From Agrypnia vestita (taxonomy: Eukaryota > Arthropoda > Insecta > Trichoptera > Phryganeidae), in assembly GCA_016648135.1 (NCBI GenBank), contig JADDOH010000152.1:58119-122118 (forward strand): a stretch of 64,000 bases of DNA, read 5' to 3'. The notes beneath the pieces are model-generated. The model was given only the letters and a program-made list of their open reading frames with translations, did not search any database and was not told the origin of the DNA. A program made the position numbers and the translations under genes. This document shows positions 10,201 through 21,847 of this stretch, one piece after another; position 1 is the first letter of the stretch, and every line of letters starts with the position of its first letter.

Positions 10201-11490
10201 CCGCAAAATTCCCAAACGGCTAAAGCGTCGCGTTAGCATTTTGTATTTCTGATGACTGGTGTATCTTGCTTCATCATCATTTTTCAAACTCGATCCGTTT
10301 GCTTCTTCCGCGTACTAAGCTCGATCTCAGCGTGTTCGTACACGTGTTCCCGGTGGCAGTATTTTTCATAATTCAACCGAATAAATATTTTTTCATATCA
10401 ACAATTATATTGCGTTAAGTCAAATATGTTACACGGATGCTACCTGCTCTCGATTTTATTTTACATTTTACTATTTTTATATTCTAGAATTATTAAGAAG
10501 ATAAATTATAGACAATTTTCAATCATAGAGCAACCCGTTTATATTATAAACAAACAATATAGACTAGTTACAACTTTTCAAAAAAAGTAACAAAAGAATA
10601 TTTATTAAAATCTTAATTTATTGCCCCTTTGTTACCGAGTATTTTATACTTATTCATTATAATGAAAAATAGTCTAAAGTTGACTGTTATATCTTATCTC
10701 TCTCACAGAATTCTTTGTCATATATTTATATTTTAGGCTTAATTTAAGCGAATGCTAAAATTCAGTTCAAAGAAAATAAAAGTATATTTAAGAAATAATA
10801 AAGATGTGCTCTAAACGTGAACACACGCTTGAGGTTTTAACGAGTACAGATGGCTATGTTATTTCTCAATGAAACACACGATAAAGCTGCCATTAAAGCG
10901 ATTGTTACCCGGTTTCGCCAATTTCACCAATTCATCACAATTTATTATAAAAGATGAACGCCATTAATTCCCTTAATTGGCAATTTATATTAAATTTGAA
11001 CAGGAACCTGGTACAAGGCAAATACCTTCGTAAAACAATGATTAATATTGATGAAAAAAAGGATTTTTCGAACATGAAGGAAAAGCAGCACTTAATTTAA
11101 ATTTAAATAAAATGCCAGATAAAACTTTAGTTTATTTGCTGTGAAAATGTAAGTCAGTATTGATTTTTTGTTTGTTTATTTAAAAAATGATTTAGAGTTA
11201 AATGAGGAAAATTTTGAAAATTACGCCTTCGATAAAGAAAATTAATGAAAAAAAATATTTTTGTATTTTTTCTCTACGCCTTGGATGAAATAAAATAGAA
11301 ACTATTCTATCCCACATAACAAAGTTACTCGATTTTTATCGACTCTGTATTTAACTCCTTGACACTTTAACTTAATTTAATTTTAGGAGAATACGAGATA
11401 TATAAGATAATATAAGAATATAAGTCCCAACTCTATCCAACAGCTGCCATTTGTCGCAATCGGGAGAGATGAAAAAGTAGTGTATCTGTG
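10201..11490. other. AT-rich stretch, nothing recognised
   Basis: Long AT-rich sequence with stops in all frames and no repeat shared with the rest of the window that I could see. Confidence 0.4.
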
Positions 11491-11492
11491 AA

Positions 11493-11575
11493 AGATCTCA
11501 ATTAAGTTGGCTTGGACACGTCATTCAAATGCTAGAGAAGCAACTACAAGGATGTGCATTGAAAATTCTTGAGGC
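11493..11575 (+). pseudogene. Short LINE relic (C-terminal region)
   Basis: The frame through 11498-11575 reads LSWLGHVIQMLEKQLQGCAL. This matches the L.W.GHV.RM....P..AL phrase found at the end of the ORF2 protein of RTE/Jockey-type non-LTR elements. It is only ~28 codons long, so the assignment rests on one motif. The flanks have no further coding signal. Confidence 0.45.
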
Positions 11576-12249
11576 GGCCAGTGGCAATTGCAAAGAATTT
11601 GGAATATAAATATATATTTTGATATTATTGATTGATTTAGCAGTTACCTACTTTGTGGTGCAACTTGATTATTTTTATTTACAAACACATTAAATTATAC
11701 TTAACATTAATATATTTTCGAAAATTATTATGTCAGTCTTTGTTTTCTGAATTTTTGAAAATTTAATAGCAATAAAGATTTTACTATGATGCAACGAGCA
11801 TTCATTGGTTAACTAGTACGGTGGAAGATGGAAGGCCTCGTCAATTATTTGGGTCCCCGACCCTTCTAGGATAAGGGAACGATGTATATGATGTCAATAA
11901 TTGCCGTACATATATGAATATAGAAAAATTATTAAAGAAGTACTATAATCTCAAAAGTGGTCTTAAACAAGTGTTTTATTTATATATTAATCAAATAAAT
12001 ACTATAGTATACTGTTAAAAAAAAAGTAACCCATAAAAACCAAGTTTTTATTATACTCCCTTTCTTTGTAAAATATAACAACAATTAAAGACGAATTAAA
12101 ACATATAACATAACATTAAACTTACAGTAATTTAATATATTTCTAAAATGTCATATGTTTTGAGCTTTGATAGAATGCTTTGAAGATTAAATTCTAAAAA
12201 TATTTGTCAGTCAATTTAGATTTTCGAAATTCATAGTGAAGTACCTATT

Positions 12250-12560
12250 ATGTAAACCGACGGAGTAATTCAAATTTAGAAAATATTCCGCGACGTTATC
12301 GGGCCGCCGCTGCTAGTAATCAAACTTTTGTAAAGATTCCAATTTGAAAAAACTATTAAAATTTCTAAAAATCTGAAATTATACTATAATTATTATTTTT
12401 TTAACGAAAATTTGATAGATCTTCTTGATCGTCGTCACGAGTCTACTTGCAAAGTTTCAGCTCGATTGGGTCATGGGAAAAGGGTTAAAAATCAATCCAA
12501 AGTTTTCTCAACGGCAAGCCGGCAAGCAAGTAGACGCCACGACTTAAAAGAAAGGATGTA
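12250..12560 (+). repeat. Interspersed repeat C, copy 1
   Basis: Shares several phrases in the same order with the reverse complement of 27690-28020: TTCCAATTTGAAAAAA, AAAATTTCTAAAAATC, TATAATTATTA, ACGAAAATTTG, GTTTCAGCTCGATTG, and AAAAGGGTTAAAAAT followed by ATCCAAAGTTTT. The two copies differ by many substitutions, so they are old. A CGCGACGTTATCGGGCCGCC patch at the left is GC-rich. No coding capacity; class unknown. Confidence 0.6.
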
Positions 12561-12774
12561 AATAGTAATAACTTAATTTTTGTTATTTTAATTTTGTATT
12601 ATATTATTTTTTAAGGGCTTTTAATTAATACTGTCCTAACATAAATTAACTGTAATGTATTCTTTCGTACAAATGCACAAACAGTTTTGCAAAATGACTG
12701 TAAAAATAGATTTGTGTATAGATTATGAAGAAAATAATAGATTGTACATTAAGGTGTTTAATTTTTAAAAAATT

Positions 12775-12880
12775 TATAGATATCTCACTGAGACGATGCT
12801 TGAATATGAGAATAGTGTGTGGAAGTCATTTTTATACGATGGCCCTAAGCTTACAACCTGTATGAGCTGGCTTAAGGGGG
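12775..12880 (+). repeat. Interspersed repeat B, diverged fragment
   Basis: AGATATCTCACTGAGACGAT at the left and GAGCTGGCTTAAG at the right match the start and middle of repeat B, with a short divergent spacer between them. A second fragment at 13905-13990 carries TTAAGTGATCACTCTACATA, the downstream part of the same repeat. The two may be one copy split by the ~1 kb between them. Confidence 0.5.
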
Positions 12881-13417
12881 AATACCTACATACGAAGCGC
12901 GAAAAAAGGCAATTTTTGTGATTTTTTTAAAGAAAACTTATATGTATTGGTATCATTTCTACATGAAAGTACATTATTTTTAAAATATTTTAATTTTTTT
13001 AATTTAAAAATATTTTACATTGGCGGAAAATTCTTGGGTTCTGTCGACTGCCGGGAAAAAAAGGTCCTCCGCGGTGACCTCTCCCATTTCATCTGTAATC
13101 ATCAGAATACAAAAAACAAAAATATTATCAAAATTGACACTATTGTTGTTGAAAAATTGACTAGTTTTTGAAAATATGAATTTTTGACAAATTGGCGGGC
13201 GTTTGAATTTAATATAGAGTTTTTTTTAAATTCGTGTTTATTTTGCCGATAAAAAGTCACTTAAAAAAAATCTTACGACGAAGACTAGATAATTATGTAT
13301 AGAATAACCACGAGAAATTTCAAGTTGATCGGTTTTGTGGTTGCCGAGATATTTTGGCCACCAATTTTCAAAACATACTTCTTCTTCAAATGTAGCAAAT
13401 TTATTTTGTGGTAACAT

Positions 13418-13546
13418 AATTATAATTGATATAAATTAACTTTGTTAAAACCACTTATTTATTGAAAGAAAAAAAAAATCGAAACATGTTGAATTTTTTC
13501 AATAAATAAGTGGTTTTAACAAAGTTAATTTATATCAATTATAATT
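13418..13546. repeat. Perfect 50 bp inverted repeat with 29 bp spacer
   Basis: Left arm 13418-13467 and right arm 13497-13546 are exact reverse complements over 50 bp: AATTATAATTGATATAAATT begins the left arm and GTGGTTTTAAC lies in the right. The spacer is A-rich and includes TCGAAACATG. This could be a small MITE or a foldback remnant. Flanking target duplications are not obvious. Confidence 0.8.
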
Positions 13547-14370
13547 TCAAAACATAGTTTCGAGTAAAAAGCGTTTGAAAATTGAGCAATGAATAATACG
13601 CGAAAATCATCGATTCTATGTACATAATATAAGTCGTCCACCTTGCTTAGAATGCCTATGTTATCGAGCACTCTTCATTAACATAATAGAAACAGGTCTA
13701 ACGTTTCTATTATGAAAGAGCCCGACTGGCAGCTAGTAAAAATGCGTGTAGTGCGGCGCGTAATCAACAAAGGGATGCCACTATTATCAGCAATAACTTT
13801 GTTATTTTTTAATTTTTGCTTGAAATTTACACCACAATTCAATTCAATTCAGACCTTAGAAATTGCAAAAATTTAAAAATCGATTTTTTCGAAATATCTA
13901 GATAGATTAAGTGATCACTCTACATAATGCAACGATCACCAATTCTAACGTAAGAACATATTCTAATAGCATACCTACATATTAAATTATTATTAAGGTG
14001 TTTATCTTCTCTCGCGCCTTTTTAAACTGACGAAATGACAAATATAAGACTGTAACAATTTAAAAGAAGCCACGAGACAGAATGCGAGGATTTGTATTCC
14101 TTGTGAGGTTCTCCTCGTATCAAAATAAAAACGGAGTCACAGTTTGCGCACACAAGCCCGCACTTTCATAAATATTATACGAAGTGTCTTTTATTCCCTT
14201 CAGCTTTCCGCACTTGGAATATATGCCTTTCCAATACCACCGGCTCTGAGGGATGGGCGGGAGGGGCGGGCGGGAGGTTCCATTACACGGTTCGACTCTC
14301 GCGTGGACAAATTTCGGTTCATTTTTATCGATCTCCATCAACGGGGGTGGTAACAATAATTTTATTAGTA

Positions 14371-14541
14371 TGTTCTATAACACAATTACTGGATTTAGTC
14401 CACAGATAGATAATTATTAATTACGATAAATAAAAGATGTCGCATAAAGACGAAACTATTAATATGGTAAGCTTGTATGGAAGTCTTTATTGATGAATAT
14501 TCCTCAGTGAAAAAAATCCAGTAATTGTGTTATTGGAACAT
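14371..14541. mobile_element. MITE-like inverted-repeat element (171 bp)
   Basis: Left end TGTTCTATAACACAATTACT and right end (reverse complement) TGTTCCAATAACACAATTAC match over about 25 bp with one base indel and one substitution, both continuing into GGATTT. The interior is AT-rich with no frame. The target duplication is unclear. Confidence 0.55.
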
Positions 14542-17500
14542 GCAAACAAAATTATTCTGAATATAAAGGATCCATGTCAGGAATTTTTTAGTAATTTAAA
14601 TAATGGAATATTGAACATTAACATGAGCTTGGAATTTGTTCATTGTTTAAGTTGGTGACTTTATTCCACTAGTTTTGAAGTTTTGAATTAGAATAATTGC
14701 TCACCTGACATAACTGCTGTTGGTAACGCTTCGAGTTAAAAGCTCCGCAATTCTAAAGTCGTGGTGTCCCCCAAAAACATTTTCGACCGGTCAGCTAAAA
14801 TAATATTCGTACATTCCCCACATACTTACGCCCAATGAGTTTTTATTCGAAACAATTTTAAGTATTTTATTTGTCCTGTTTTGAAAGGCCTTTCCTGAAA
14901 ATAACAATATTATTATTTTGGTGATTGTTATATCCAACACTCTAAAATAGACAAGATGTGGGTTTACTACAGTCGGTCTTATACGGTTATCGTTACCCCG
15001 TAATAGACGGGAAATATTTATTTATGCCCGTGTAATAACTTAATTCATTTGCATTTACGACTCGTGCAATTTTGGAATATCGGAAAATAGTGGTGAATAT
15101 ATGTGGTATAATTAATTTAATATTTCATCGATGGGAATGTGGATTATTAGAGATAAGTGAAATTGGTTAATAATTAATAATTAACTTAAAACTTTATACA
15201 GGCCAACGCATACTGCAAGTCCGTCCTGACCAATTTACAAAGGTATCGTAAACGTTAGAGGTAAAGATACTCCAAACGGTTTACGCGATGTTTTTAGTTG
15301 ATTAAAATTAATAATTATGTTCAACCACAATTTTAACGCGGTAAATATCAAAAATATTAAATACTTGTCATTTAAAACCCATGGCAGGAAGCAGAAATTA
15401 AATCCATCGCTTTTATGCCTACGTACACGATGGTGCAGTAATACTTTTTTTTTAATACCCAACAGTTTTGCAGTATTGGCGTATTAATCAGTTTCAATCA
15501 AATTTTATTTCACACACAATATTATTTCGTCGCAATATCTCTGTACTCCAATACCTACTTAAGTAATCTGGATGTTTTTATGTGAGTACTTATTTTGTTA
15601 TTACGCCATCGTAATAACTCTTTTTATTCGTTACTATAAGCCAAGCTAAATACTGAAATAACTGAATTAAAAATGATGTTATAAATTGTGAATATAGATC
15701 TTCTATCATATTATATGCAAGCATGCAAACGTACATTGAATTCCCTTAGAAGCCGTGGGCTGCTTATAATCAATAAATGGGCATTTGTGTATATCACATA
15801 AATATTATTAATTTTAGATTATCACTTACATCATTTCGACTTACCATTAGATATTAATAAATTTGACCAAAAAAAACGCACTCGATACAAATATTTTTTT
15901 ACGTTTCTCAAAGTAAGGCAATTATAAATTCAGACAGATTTTATTATTTCGTTAACCTCGGAGATTGTTACTTTTTGAGGCTACAAGGGACTAAAAATAA
16001 TTATGAGAAATAAACCAGGGGTTTTAGCTGAAATAAAAGACGCCCTATAATGATATGCAGGATTCTGGAAACTCAACAGTTCGCGGCTTATACAGGGCTT
16101 ATTCTAAATATACTAAATATTCTTTCATACTGTCCTTCATAAAGTCTTTTCATGTTGTACAGATCAATTTAAATACTCTCAAAATATTCTGAAAAAAAAT
16201 TATTTACAGGAATTTTGGAACCAAAGTAATCATAAGTACATTTTTTTAATTTTAACTGTCGTTAACTTTAGTGAAGGAAACTTTCTCAGAAACATTGTTT
16301 TTGCAAATTTTTATAAATGTATCTATTTTTCTTTCTTCTCTGCTTTAGCAGTATTTTTTGAGTTTCGATATGAATTTGATTCACAAATAACATGTTATAT
16401 TATATCTAATGGATTCGTGGAAATGACAAAAAGATATTTATGATAAAATACAAACTGTAATAATCTACTTCCGTGTTTAGCGACAGTAGAGAAAATAATA
16501 ATATCTTGTATTTGAAGTACTGTGCTTTACATATAAGGCTATGTTTAGAGTTGAAAAAAATCTAAATCGACTTATACCTTAGACGCTTTGTGATATCATA
16601 TTTGTTTATTTTACATAGAAAAACTTTGCACGCTATGAATAATTCTTCAAAACTTTGGCGTATTGCCAGAAGGGGTGAAGAGAACTTGAAGAACGTGGTG
16701 GTCTTTGGGAATATTGAGGGCGAATAGCGACCATCGACAAGATGCTTCAAACATGCTCAATAAATAATTGAGGTCTGGCTGCATGTTACACCACTAGAGG
16801 CATGTTGTACGAGTGCAGTAGCTAGAGTAGTAGACAACGATGACCCAGTAATGGGTAATTAAAAGACCACAATGCAAATTTGAGACAAGATAGAAAATTA
16901 CAAGTTTAAAGTACAGGGAAAATAATCATTATACCTGGTGTAGCGGTTTGTAATAAATAAATGCGGTTATTATAATTACGTATAAAGTTTCATTGAGAAT
17001 TTTTCATGCGCGAGAATCGTTCATTTGCTGGAATTCAAAATTGACGAGATGATGGGGGTTGATTGGCAGATGAAGAAAAAACAGAAACGACAATCGCAGA
17101 TGTTCCTGGCCAACCGCAGACACAAAAAACTCCACTCGAATCGCCAATTAGTTATTGATATACCGAGATGACAAATCCACGGCTGCGGATTATTTCAAAT
17201 ATAAAGTGTTTATTATTATGCGGGTCCACAAAATGATATTTATTTTTAATAGATGCGGTACAAATTCGGATTCTTCACGCGTAGATCATAAAGGATGCGG
17301 TGTTACAGAGTAGCTTCTTTACTCGAAGACAATTTAGAAGTAAGCGATGCGGTGTAATAGACGCGGTAGGAATAAAATTAGTTATAGCGGTCGCGTCCAT
17401 ACAGGACAACAGATGTCGCTAGGCATATTAAAATGAAGGTAGGCGGAGAGGGATTTAAATCAGGAATAAAAAAGGATTAATGAGGAGAACAAGGATTGGT

Positions 17501-17770
17501 GGATCTCCATCTTAGTGAAGTCCAATCCAGCCAAGACCATCGCCTCTATCCCTCCAGATTTAATACTGGCCAGACCAATACCGAAATGAGGAAATTGGAG
17601 TCTCATTATAGTGACAGAAGAGTACTTATATTCCAGTCGTTAATTAAATTATTTATTATATAATTAACACTATTATTTTTAAAGTTACTTCATTATTTAT
17701 TAAAGTATAAAATTAATAAAATAAATTGATTTTATTGAAATATTTGGCAGTTATTACGTGGTGCAATATT
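14542..17770. other. Mostly AT-rich unique-looking sequence
   Basis: No recognised gene or element. Two small curiosities: a 41 bp GC-richer patch at 15202-15242 between TTTATACAG and GTATCG (splice-like borders, too short to judge), and several scattered GATGCGGTG-type phrases between 16960 and 17370. Confidence 0.35.
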
Positions 17771-17923
17771 TTAATTTAAAATATGTATTATTTTTACTTT
17801 GCTATACAAACACAGTATGACCTGATGATGAGAGGGACTGCTTCTCTCGAAACTGTAGTTGTAATTAATAAGTCATATTATGTGTATATTACAATGTTGA
17901 AATACTACATATTTTGAATTAAA
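17771..17923. repeat. Palindrome family, diverged copy with single hammerhead-like core
   Basis: Left arm 17771-17820 and right arm 17873-17923 are imperfect reverse complements (TTAATTTAAAATATGTA against TTAATTCAAAATATGTA at the outer ends, TATGAC against GTCATA at the inner ends). Between them is the same ~50 bp core as in the 9375-9603 palindrome. The core differs from the 9.5 kb copy by only two substitutions and one indel, while the arms differ much more, so the core is the conserved part. Confidence 0.75.
17816..17877 (+). ncRNA. Hammerhead-ribozyme-like motif, copy 2
   Basis: CTGATGA at 17822-17828, an extra T, stem GAGAG/CTCTC, GAAA at 17849-17852, then C-TGTA-G-TT with a predicted site after 17860. 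The two changes from copy 1 (C to T in stem II, A to G in the stem III loop) keep the fold: the first turns a G-C pair into G-T and the second lies in the loop. Stem I can form either next to the core (AC with GT) or from TATGAC (17816-17821) with GTCATA (17872-17877). The same extra T after the core is present, so it is a family trait and not a chance error. Activity is not established. Confidence 0.4.
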
Positions 17924-19207
17924 ACAAACTGATTGTTTATTTTATTTTAAATAACATCACTAACACAAACAATTTAAACATTTATTAATACTTACACTGA
18001 TAATGAAAATATTAAGCTTATTAACATAAATAAAGAAAATATTCCATAAACATTGGTGTGAAAATAATGGTTAATTTTTTTATTTATTTTATTTATCCTG
18101 AAATTTATTGATTTTACAATTAAAACATGAAAAAATATTGAATTTGTAATATATAATTTAATGTGAATTACGTTTATAATAGAAAATAATCTACTAATAA
18201 CATTACGATAATTAAAAGTATGCATTTTAAATACGCTGATAATTAATTAACAAAAGTATGATTGAGCAATAAAGAAAAGTCTGATTAGTTACTTTCATTA
18301 ATACACTGCATAACCCTATATTAATTAGCTTTTGTAATTGACAAAGCGATAAGCTTTTTATGTATACTAAATAATTAAATATAAAAATGATTAAATACCC
18401 AGCATGTGCTTTCATTATTATAAATCAATATAAGTTTGCAGGCATTAAAAATCAAGATAATGATAATGAATTTGATTAACCTAGCTATGATATGTTTTTA
18501 AATTAAGTTAAATTAAATGAAAGCAGAATACCTAAATACTTACATGTGCAGGTAGGAAATCTCATCCTTGCTTGTTTAGTGCTGAAATGTAATATGTATT
18601 CTTAACACCACGTCTTTCCTTCCGCTTTCGTCCTAATTAACCTTTTTCAAATGTGCAGTGGCGGATATCACTACCCTCAATTACCCTGAAAACATACCCT
18701 TAGAATTTAATGAGAAATTTCAAAGTTACGCTCCCTTAAACACCACAGTCAAATATATTTTTATTAGGATAATCCACGTGCAAAAAAAGAAAAGCTTATT
18801 ACGAATAAAATTTATTTTATAAAACTTTATGTTTTGTAACGTGTGCAGGCTACTTAGTAAATTAGTAATCTATCTTAGTAAAATGTCGTGCTAAGCAGTT
18901 ATAAACTTTGTATTAGAGTAATATCGGATTATTTTATAGCGTATATGTATATAGAAATATGAAAAAAAAATTAGGTTGAGAAAAAAATAAAAATAAAATA
19001 TACATGTAAAAATGACATTTTCTGGGGAAACCCACATTAAATTGTCCCGAAAAGAAGATTTGAACTCCCGACATTTCTCTTAAATATCATTACTCATTCT
19101 CGAAGGCTTTTTATCCTGAATCCTTAACCATTTTTACCAAAATCTTACGTTGTTGTTTTCTGAACACGGACTCACTATACCAAATATTATTTTTATTTTC
19201 TTTCTTC
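17924..19207. other. AT-rich stretch, nothing recognised
   Basis: Strongly AT-rich; the short minus-strand frames here are compositional. Confidence 0.4.
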
Positions 19208-19345
19208 TCACCACTGCTGGATGAGACCTCTTCCAGCTTCTTCTACTCATCTCTCTTGACCCCACCGCATCCAGGCGCCACCAGCAATTGACAAAATGTC
19301 GTCGGTCCATCTCTTTGGTGGCCTTCCGATACTTCTTTTATTTGT
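19208..19345 (-). pseudogene. LINE ORF2 C-terminal relic
   Basis: On the minus strand, from about 19335, the frame reads IGRPPKRWTDDILSIAGGAW then MRWGQER, one stop, and VEEAGRGLIQQW followed by TGA (19208-19210). The sequence G/RPP.RW.DD....AG..WMR.AQ.R......E...QQW at the very end of the ORF is characteristic of the C-terminus of insect non-LTR retrotransposon polyproteins. Only this end survives and it holds one stop codon, so it is a dead 5'-truncated copy. I see no clear poly(A) or target duplication. Confidence 0.65.
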
Positions 19346-19504
19346 CCAAGGCCTCCACTTCACTGCACAAGTTACAAAACAATATTCGTAGTACCTATCT
19401 GGTATCACTGACATCGGCAACTTCGGTTCTCCATCTAATTACTTCCTTTGTTATTTTTATATAGTATACGATTCGTAGTTTTTTATATCTGTATAGTTTA
19501 TATC

Positions 19505-19640
19505 TGAGTAGCTTGTTGGTGCAGTGGTTATGACTCTCGCAGAGGTCGGTGGTTAAGGCTCCTTTCTAGGACACCTGCAAGTTTATCCTATTTTAATAGC
19601 ACAAGCGTTTGGATTATTTTCACATGTCTATTTATAAAAA
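19505..19640 (+). mobile_element. tRNA-derived SINE, copy 2 (diverged)
   Basis: TGAGTAGCTTGTTGGTGCAG, GTGGTTATGACTCTCGC, CACCTGCAAGTTTATCCTAT and AGCACAAGCGTTTGG follow the order of the full SINE at 58883. The B box has decayed to GGTGGTTAAGGCTCC. The 3' end is shortened. Confidence 0.7.
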
Positions 19641-19755
19641 TATATATTGTATTTGTACAAATGCATCGTACCAAATTCATATTTGGTATAATTTTACAGT
19701 AGGGAGTCATTTATTTCACGCAGAAATATGGATCATAAAATATAGTTCATCCTAC

Positions 19756-19907
19756 CTGTCTGCAGCTGGCGGAAGAAACCTCGCATTCCACTGTACGAGT
19801 GAGAAGCCGGGGTTTTGTAGCACGCAGGGGTCCGTGATGTACCCCTCTGCCATCGCATGTAATAAATACCCCAAAGCGTGCACTGTATTTTCTGGATAGT
19901 GAACCTC
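19756..19907 (-). CDS. Candidate host exon (50 codons) with splice-like borders
   Basis: On the minus strand an acceptor-like AATTCTTTACAG precedes GAGGTTCACTATCC, and a donor-like GCAGACAG/GTAGGA follows. The 152 bp between them are open in one frame. The peptide starts EVHYPENTVHALGYLLHAMA and ends NARFLPPAAD, a non-repetitive composition with all amino acid classes. The frame stays open upstream to about 20021, so the true exon could be longer (up to ~90 codons). The block is GC-richer than its flanks and lies between two SINE copies, as exons in repeat-filled introns often do. I do not recognise the protein, and an unknown transposon ORF is the main alternative. Confidence 0.3.
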
Positions 19908-20176
19908 CTGTAAAGAATTCCTCGCAAAAGCAGTGGCACGGATCATCGAGCATTGTTCGAAAAAATATTGAATTCTTTCCGAATTAGAAAAAAACTCATG
20001 GGAGTACAATTGAAGGGTTCAGAAGCAAAAACGTCACAATTGACAAAATTTATACAAACGTATTTGTTAAATCATTTTAAAATTTGTGTGATTCTTAAAT
20101 ATTCATATAAAATATTTTATCATCATAAGCAGTTATCTTTCACAAAAACTTTCAGTATTGCCAGATATTCATTTTC

Positions 20177-20338
20177 AGTAGTGGTCATGACGCTCGCCTA
20201 GTGATCTGGTGGTCGGTGGTTCTAGCCCGGGACACCAGCAAGTTGGTCCTATTTTGATAGCCCAAGCATTTAGCTTTGTTTGCAAGTAGTAAAATATTGA
20301 TGCAATACGTATTCCGTATTCATATCTCTATTTTAAAA
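20177..20338 (+). mobile_element. tRNA-derived SINE, copy 3 (diverged)
   Basis: AGTAGTGGTCATGACGCTCG, GGTGGTTCTAGCCC (decayed B box), CAGCAAGTTGGTCCTATTTT, CCAAGCATTTAGC, ATTGATGCAATACG and CATATCTCTATTTTAAAA align in order with the full copies. The first ~15 bp of the head are missing. Confidence 0.75.
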
Positions 20339-20951
20339 TATGAATTTACCTGTATTTTCGTCGAATTTAATTGTAGCAGCTTTTGTTTTGAGACCCTCAA
20401 TTAGTTTTTTCGTGGATACGAGCATTTATCATGACAATGAATGAAATTATAGGTGATAGAATATTTTAGCGATTAATATTATAAATAATATGCATTTAAA
20501 TTAATTAAATTAGCTAAATCTAATGAATTGGCTTTTTTCGTTATTTAACTGCCAGTGGGAGAGTTGCGCATTGCATGCACCGTTTTTGGAGCAATTATAA
20601 TATGGATATTTTAAACTGTCATTTTTTTATATTAATTGTTTGCTTTACACTGTATTTCGTATATGAAGATGGGAACTAAATGTATGAATTAGTATTTTAG
20701 CTAGGTATTTATATATGTGAAAGTAGACAATTTTATTTTAACACGTTAATGTTGTGACTTTTCGACAGATGTTGGGATTTTTCGAAAACAAAATGTGATT
20801 TTCCAAAAAATATCATAAAGTTATAGCTATAGCCATATACAGCTAGCGTAAAATATATAGTCATCATTGAAACAAGTATTTTTTCGGATACAAAACCACA
20901 AAAACGGCATTTTCGTTGATATGAGCGTATTTGAGCCATATTATATATTTT

Positions 20952-21503
20952 ACTAGCTGTTCGTTCCCGGCGTTGCACGGGTTAAAGATTAAGTTGAAAA
21001 TGTATTTGTGGGGGGAAACAAAGGTTTGATTTGAACGGTATAGATTTGCATTGAAAATATATCAGGGGGAGGAAAAAAGGTAAAAGGGGAGGGAGAAGTA
21101 TAGCCCATGTTACCCGCCGAGTCCTAAAGAATAAGTTTCCAAATTTCGAATCCGATCGGTCAAGCGGTACAGATTTTCATCGAAAATATATCAGGAGGAT
21201 AGGAAGGAGTATGAGAATAGGTAGGAAATATCGCCTATGTTACTCGCCGAGTCCTAAAGAATTAGTTTCCAAATTTTGAGTCCGATCGGTCAAACGGTAC
21301 AGATTTTCATTGAAAATATGTCAGGGGGAGGGAAAGGGGTATGAGAATAGGGGGTAAATGTTGCCTATGTTACCCGCCGGGTCCCAAAGCATAAGTATGC
21401 AAAATTTGAATCGAATCGGACAAAAAGTGTGGATTTTTATAGAGAACATATAGACAGACAGACAGACAGGCAGACAGACATTGAATTTTATAGGTATAGA
21501 TAT
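20952..21503 (+). repeat. Interspersed repeat A, complete short copy (~550 bp)
   Basis: Starts ACTAGCTGTTCGTTCCCGGC and GTTGCACGGGTTAA. It has unit cores CCGATCGG at 21152 and 21282 (130 bp apart), then a CAGA microsatellite (about 21450-21480), and ends TTTTATAGGTATAGATA. This copy sets the likely family boundaries and shows a minimal unit number, against about nine units in the 793-2380 copy. Confidence 0.8.
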
Positions 21504-21777
21504 ATATTTGAAAAACGTATCACCTATGAACAAATATGCTTGTATGCTCCAACTCCAAACATTGAAGCGAAATTAAAGAAATAGCTTTATTATTTTTTGA
21601 ATTTTCAAAACTGTTTAAAAAATATACAAATATAAATGTAGTGAAATAGTTTTTGAGTAGAATTATTAAAAATGTAAAAAATAACTAGTATACAAAATGA
21701 TTTGTGTTTTATAAATGATGCATTTTATGTATATTTCTTCCCTCCTTCATTTCAGTGCTGACATATAGCGACCTTAC

Positions 21778-21847
21778 TGGTCGCTATCATAGCTAGCGCC
21801 AGGTCTCCCCCATCTTTTGTGACGCATCTTCTTATACCTACGATTAA
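21778..21847 (-). CDS. Candidate host exon encoding a basic peptide
   Basis: On the minus strand an acceptor-like TTATTTCTTTCAG ends at 21848. After two bases the frame reads NRRYKKMRHKRWGRPG, then ASYDSD. It can end either at a donor-like CCA/GTAAGG (exon 21847-21778, 70 bp) or at the in-frame TAA 21776-21774, which would make it the terminal exon. The plus strand of the same block also has a strong acceptor (TTTCTTCCCTCCTTCATTTCAG ending at 21755) followed by 13 open codons, so strand is uncertain. The patch is close to 50% GC in a much more AT-rich setting. No family is recognised. Confidence 0.25.
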
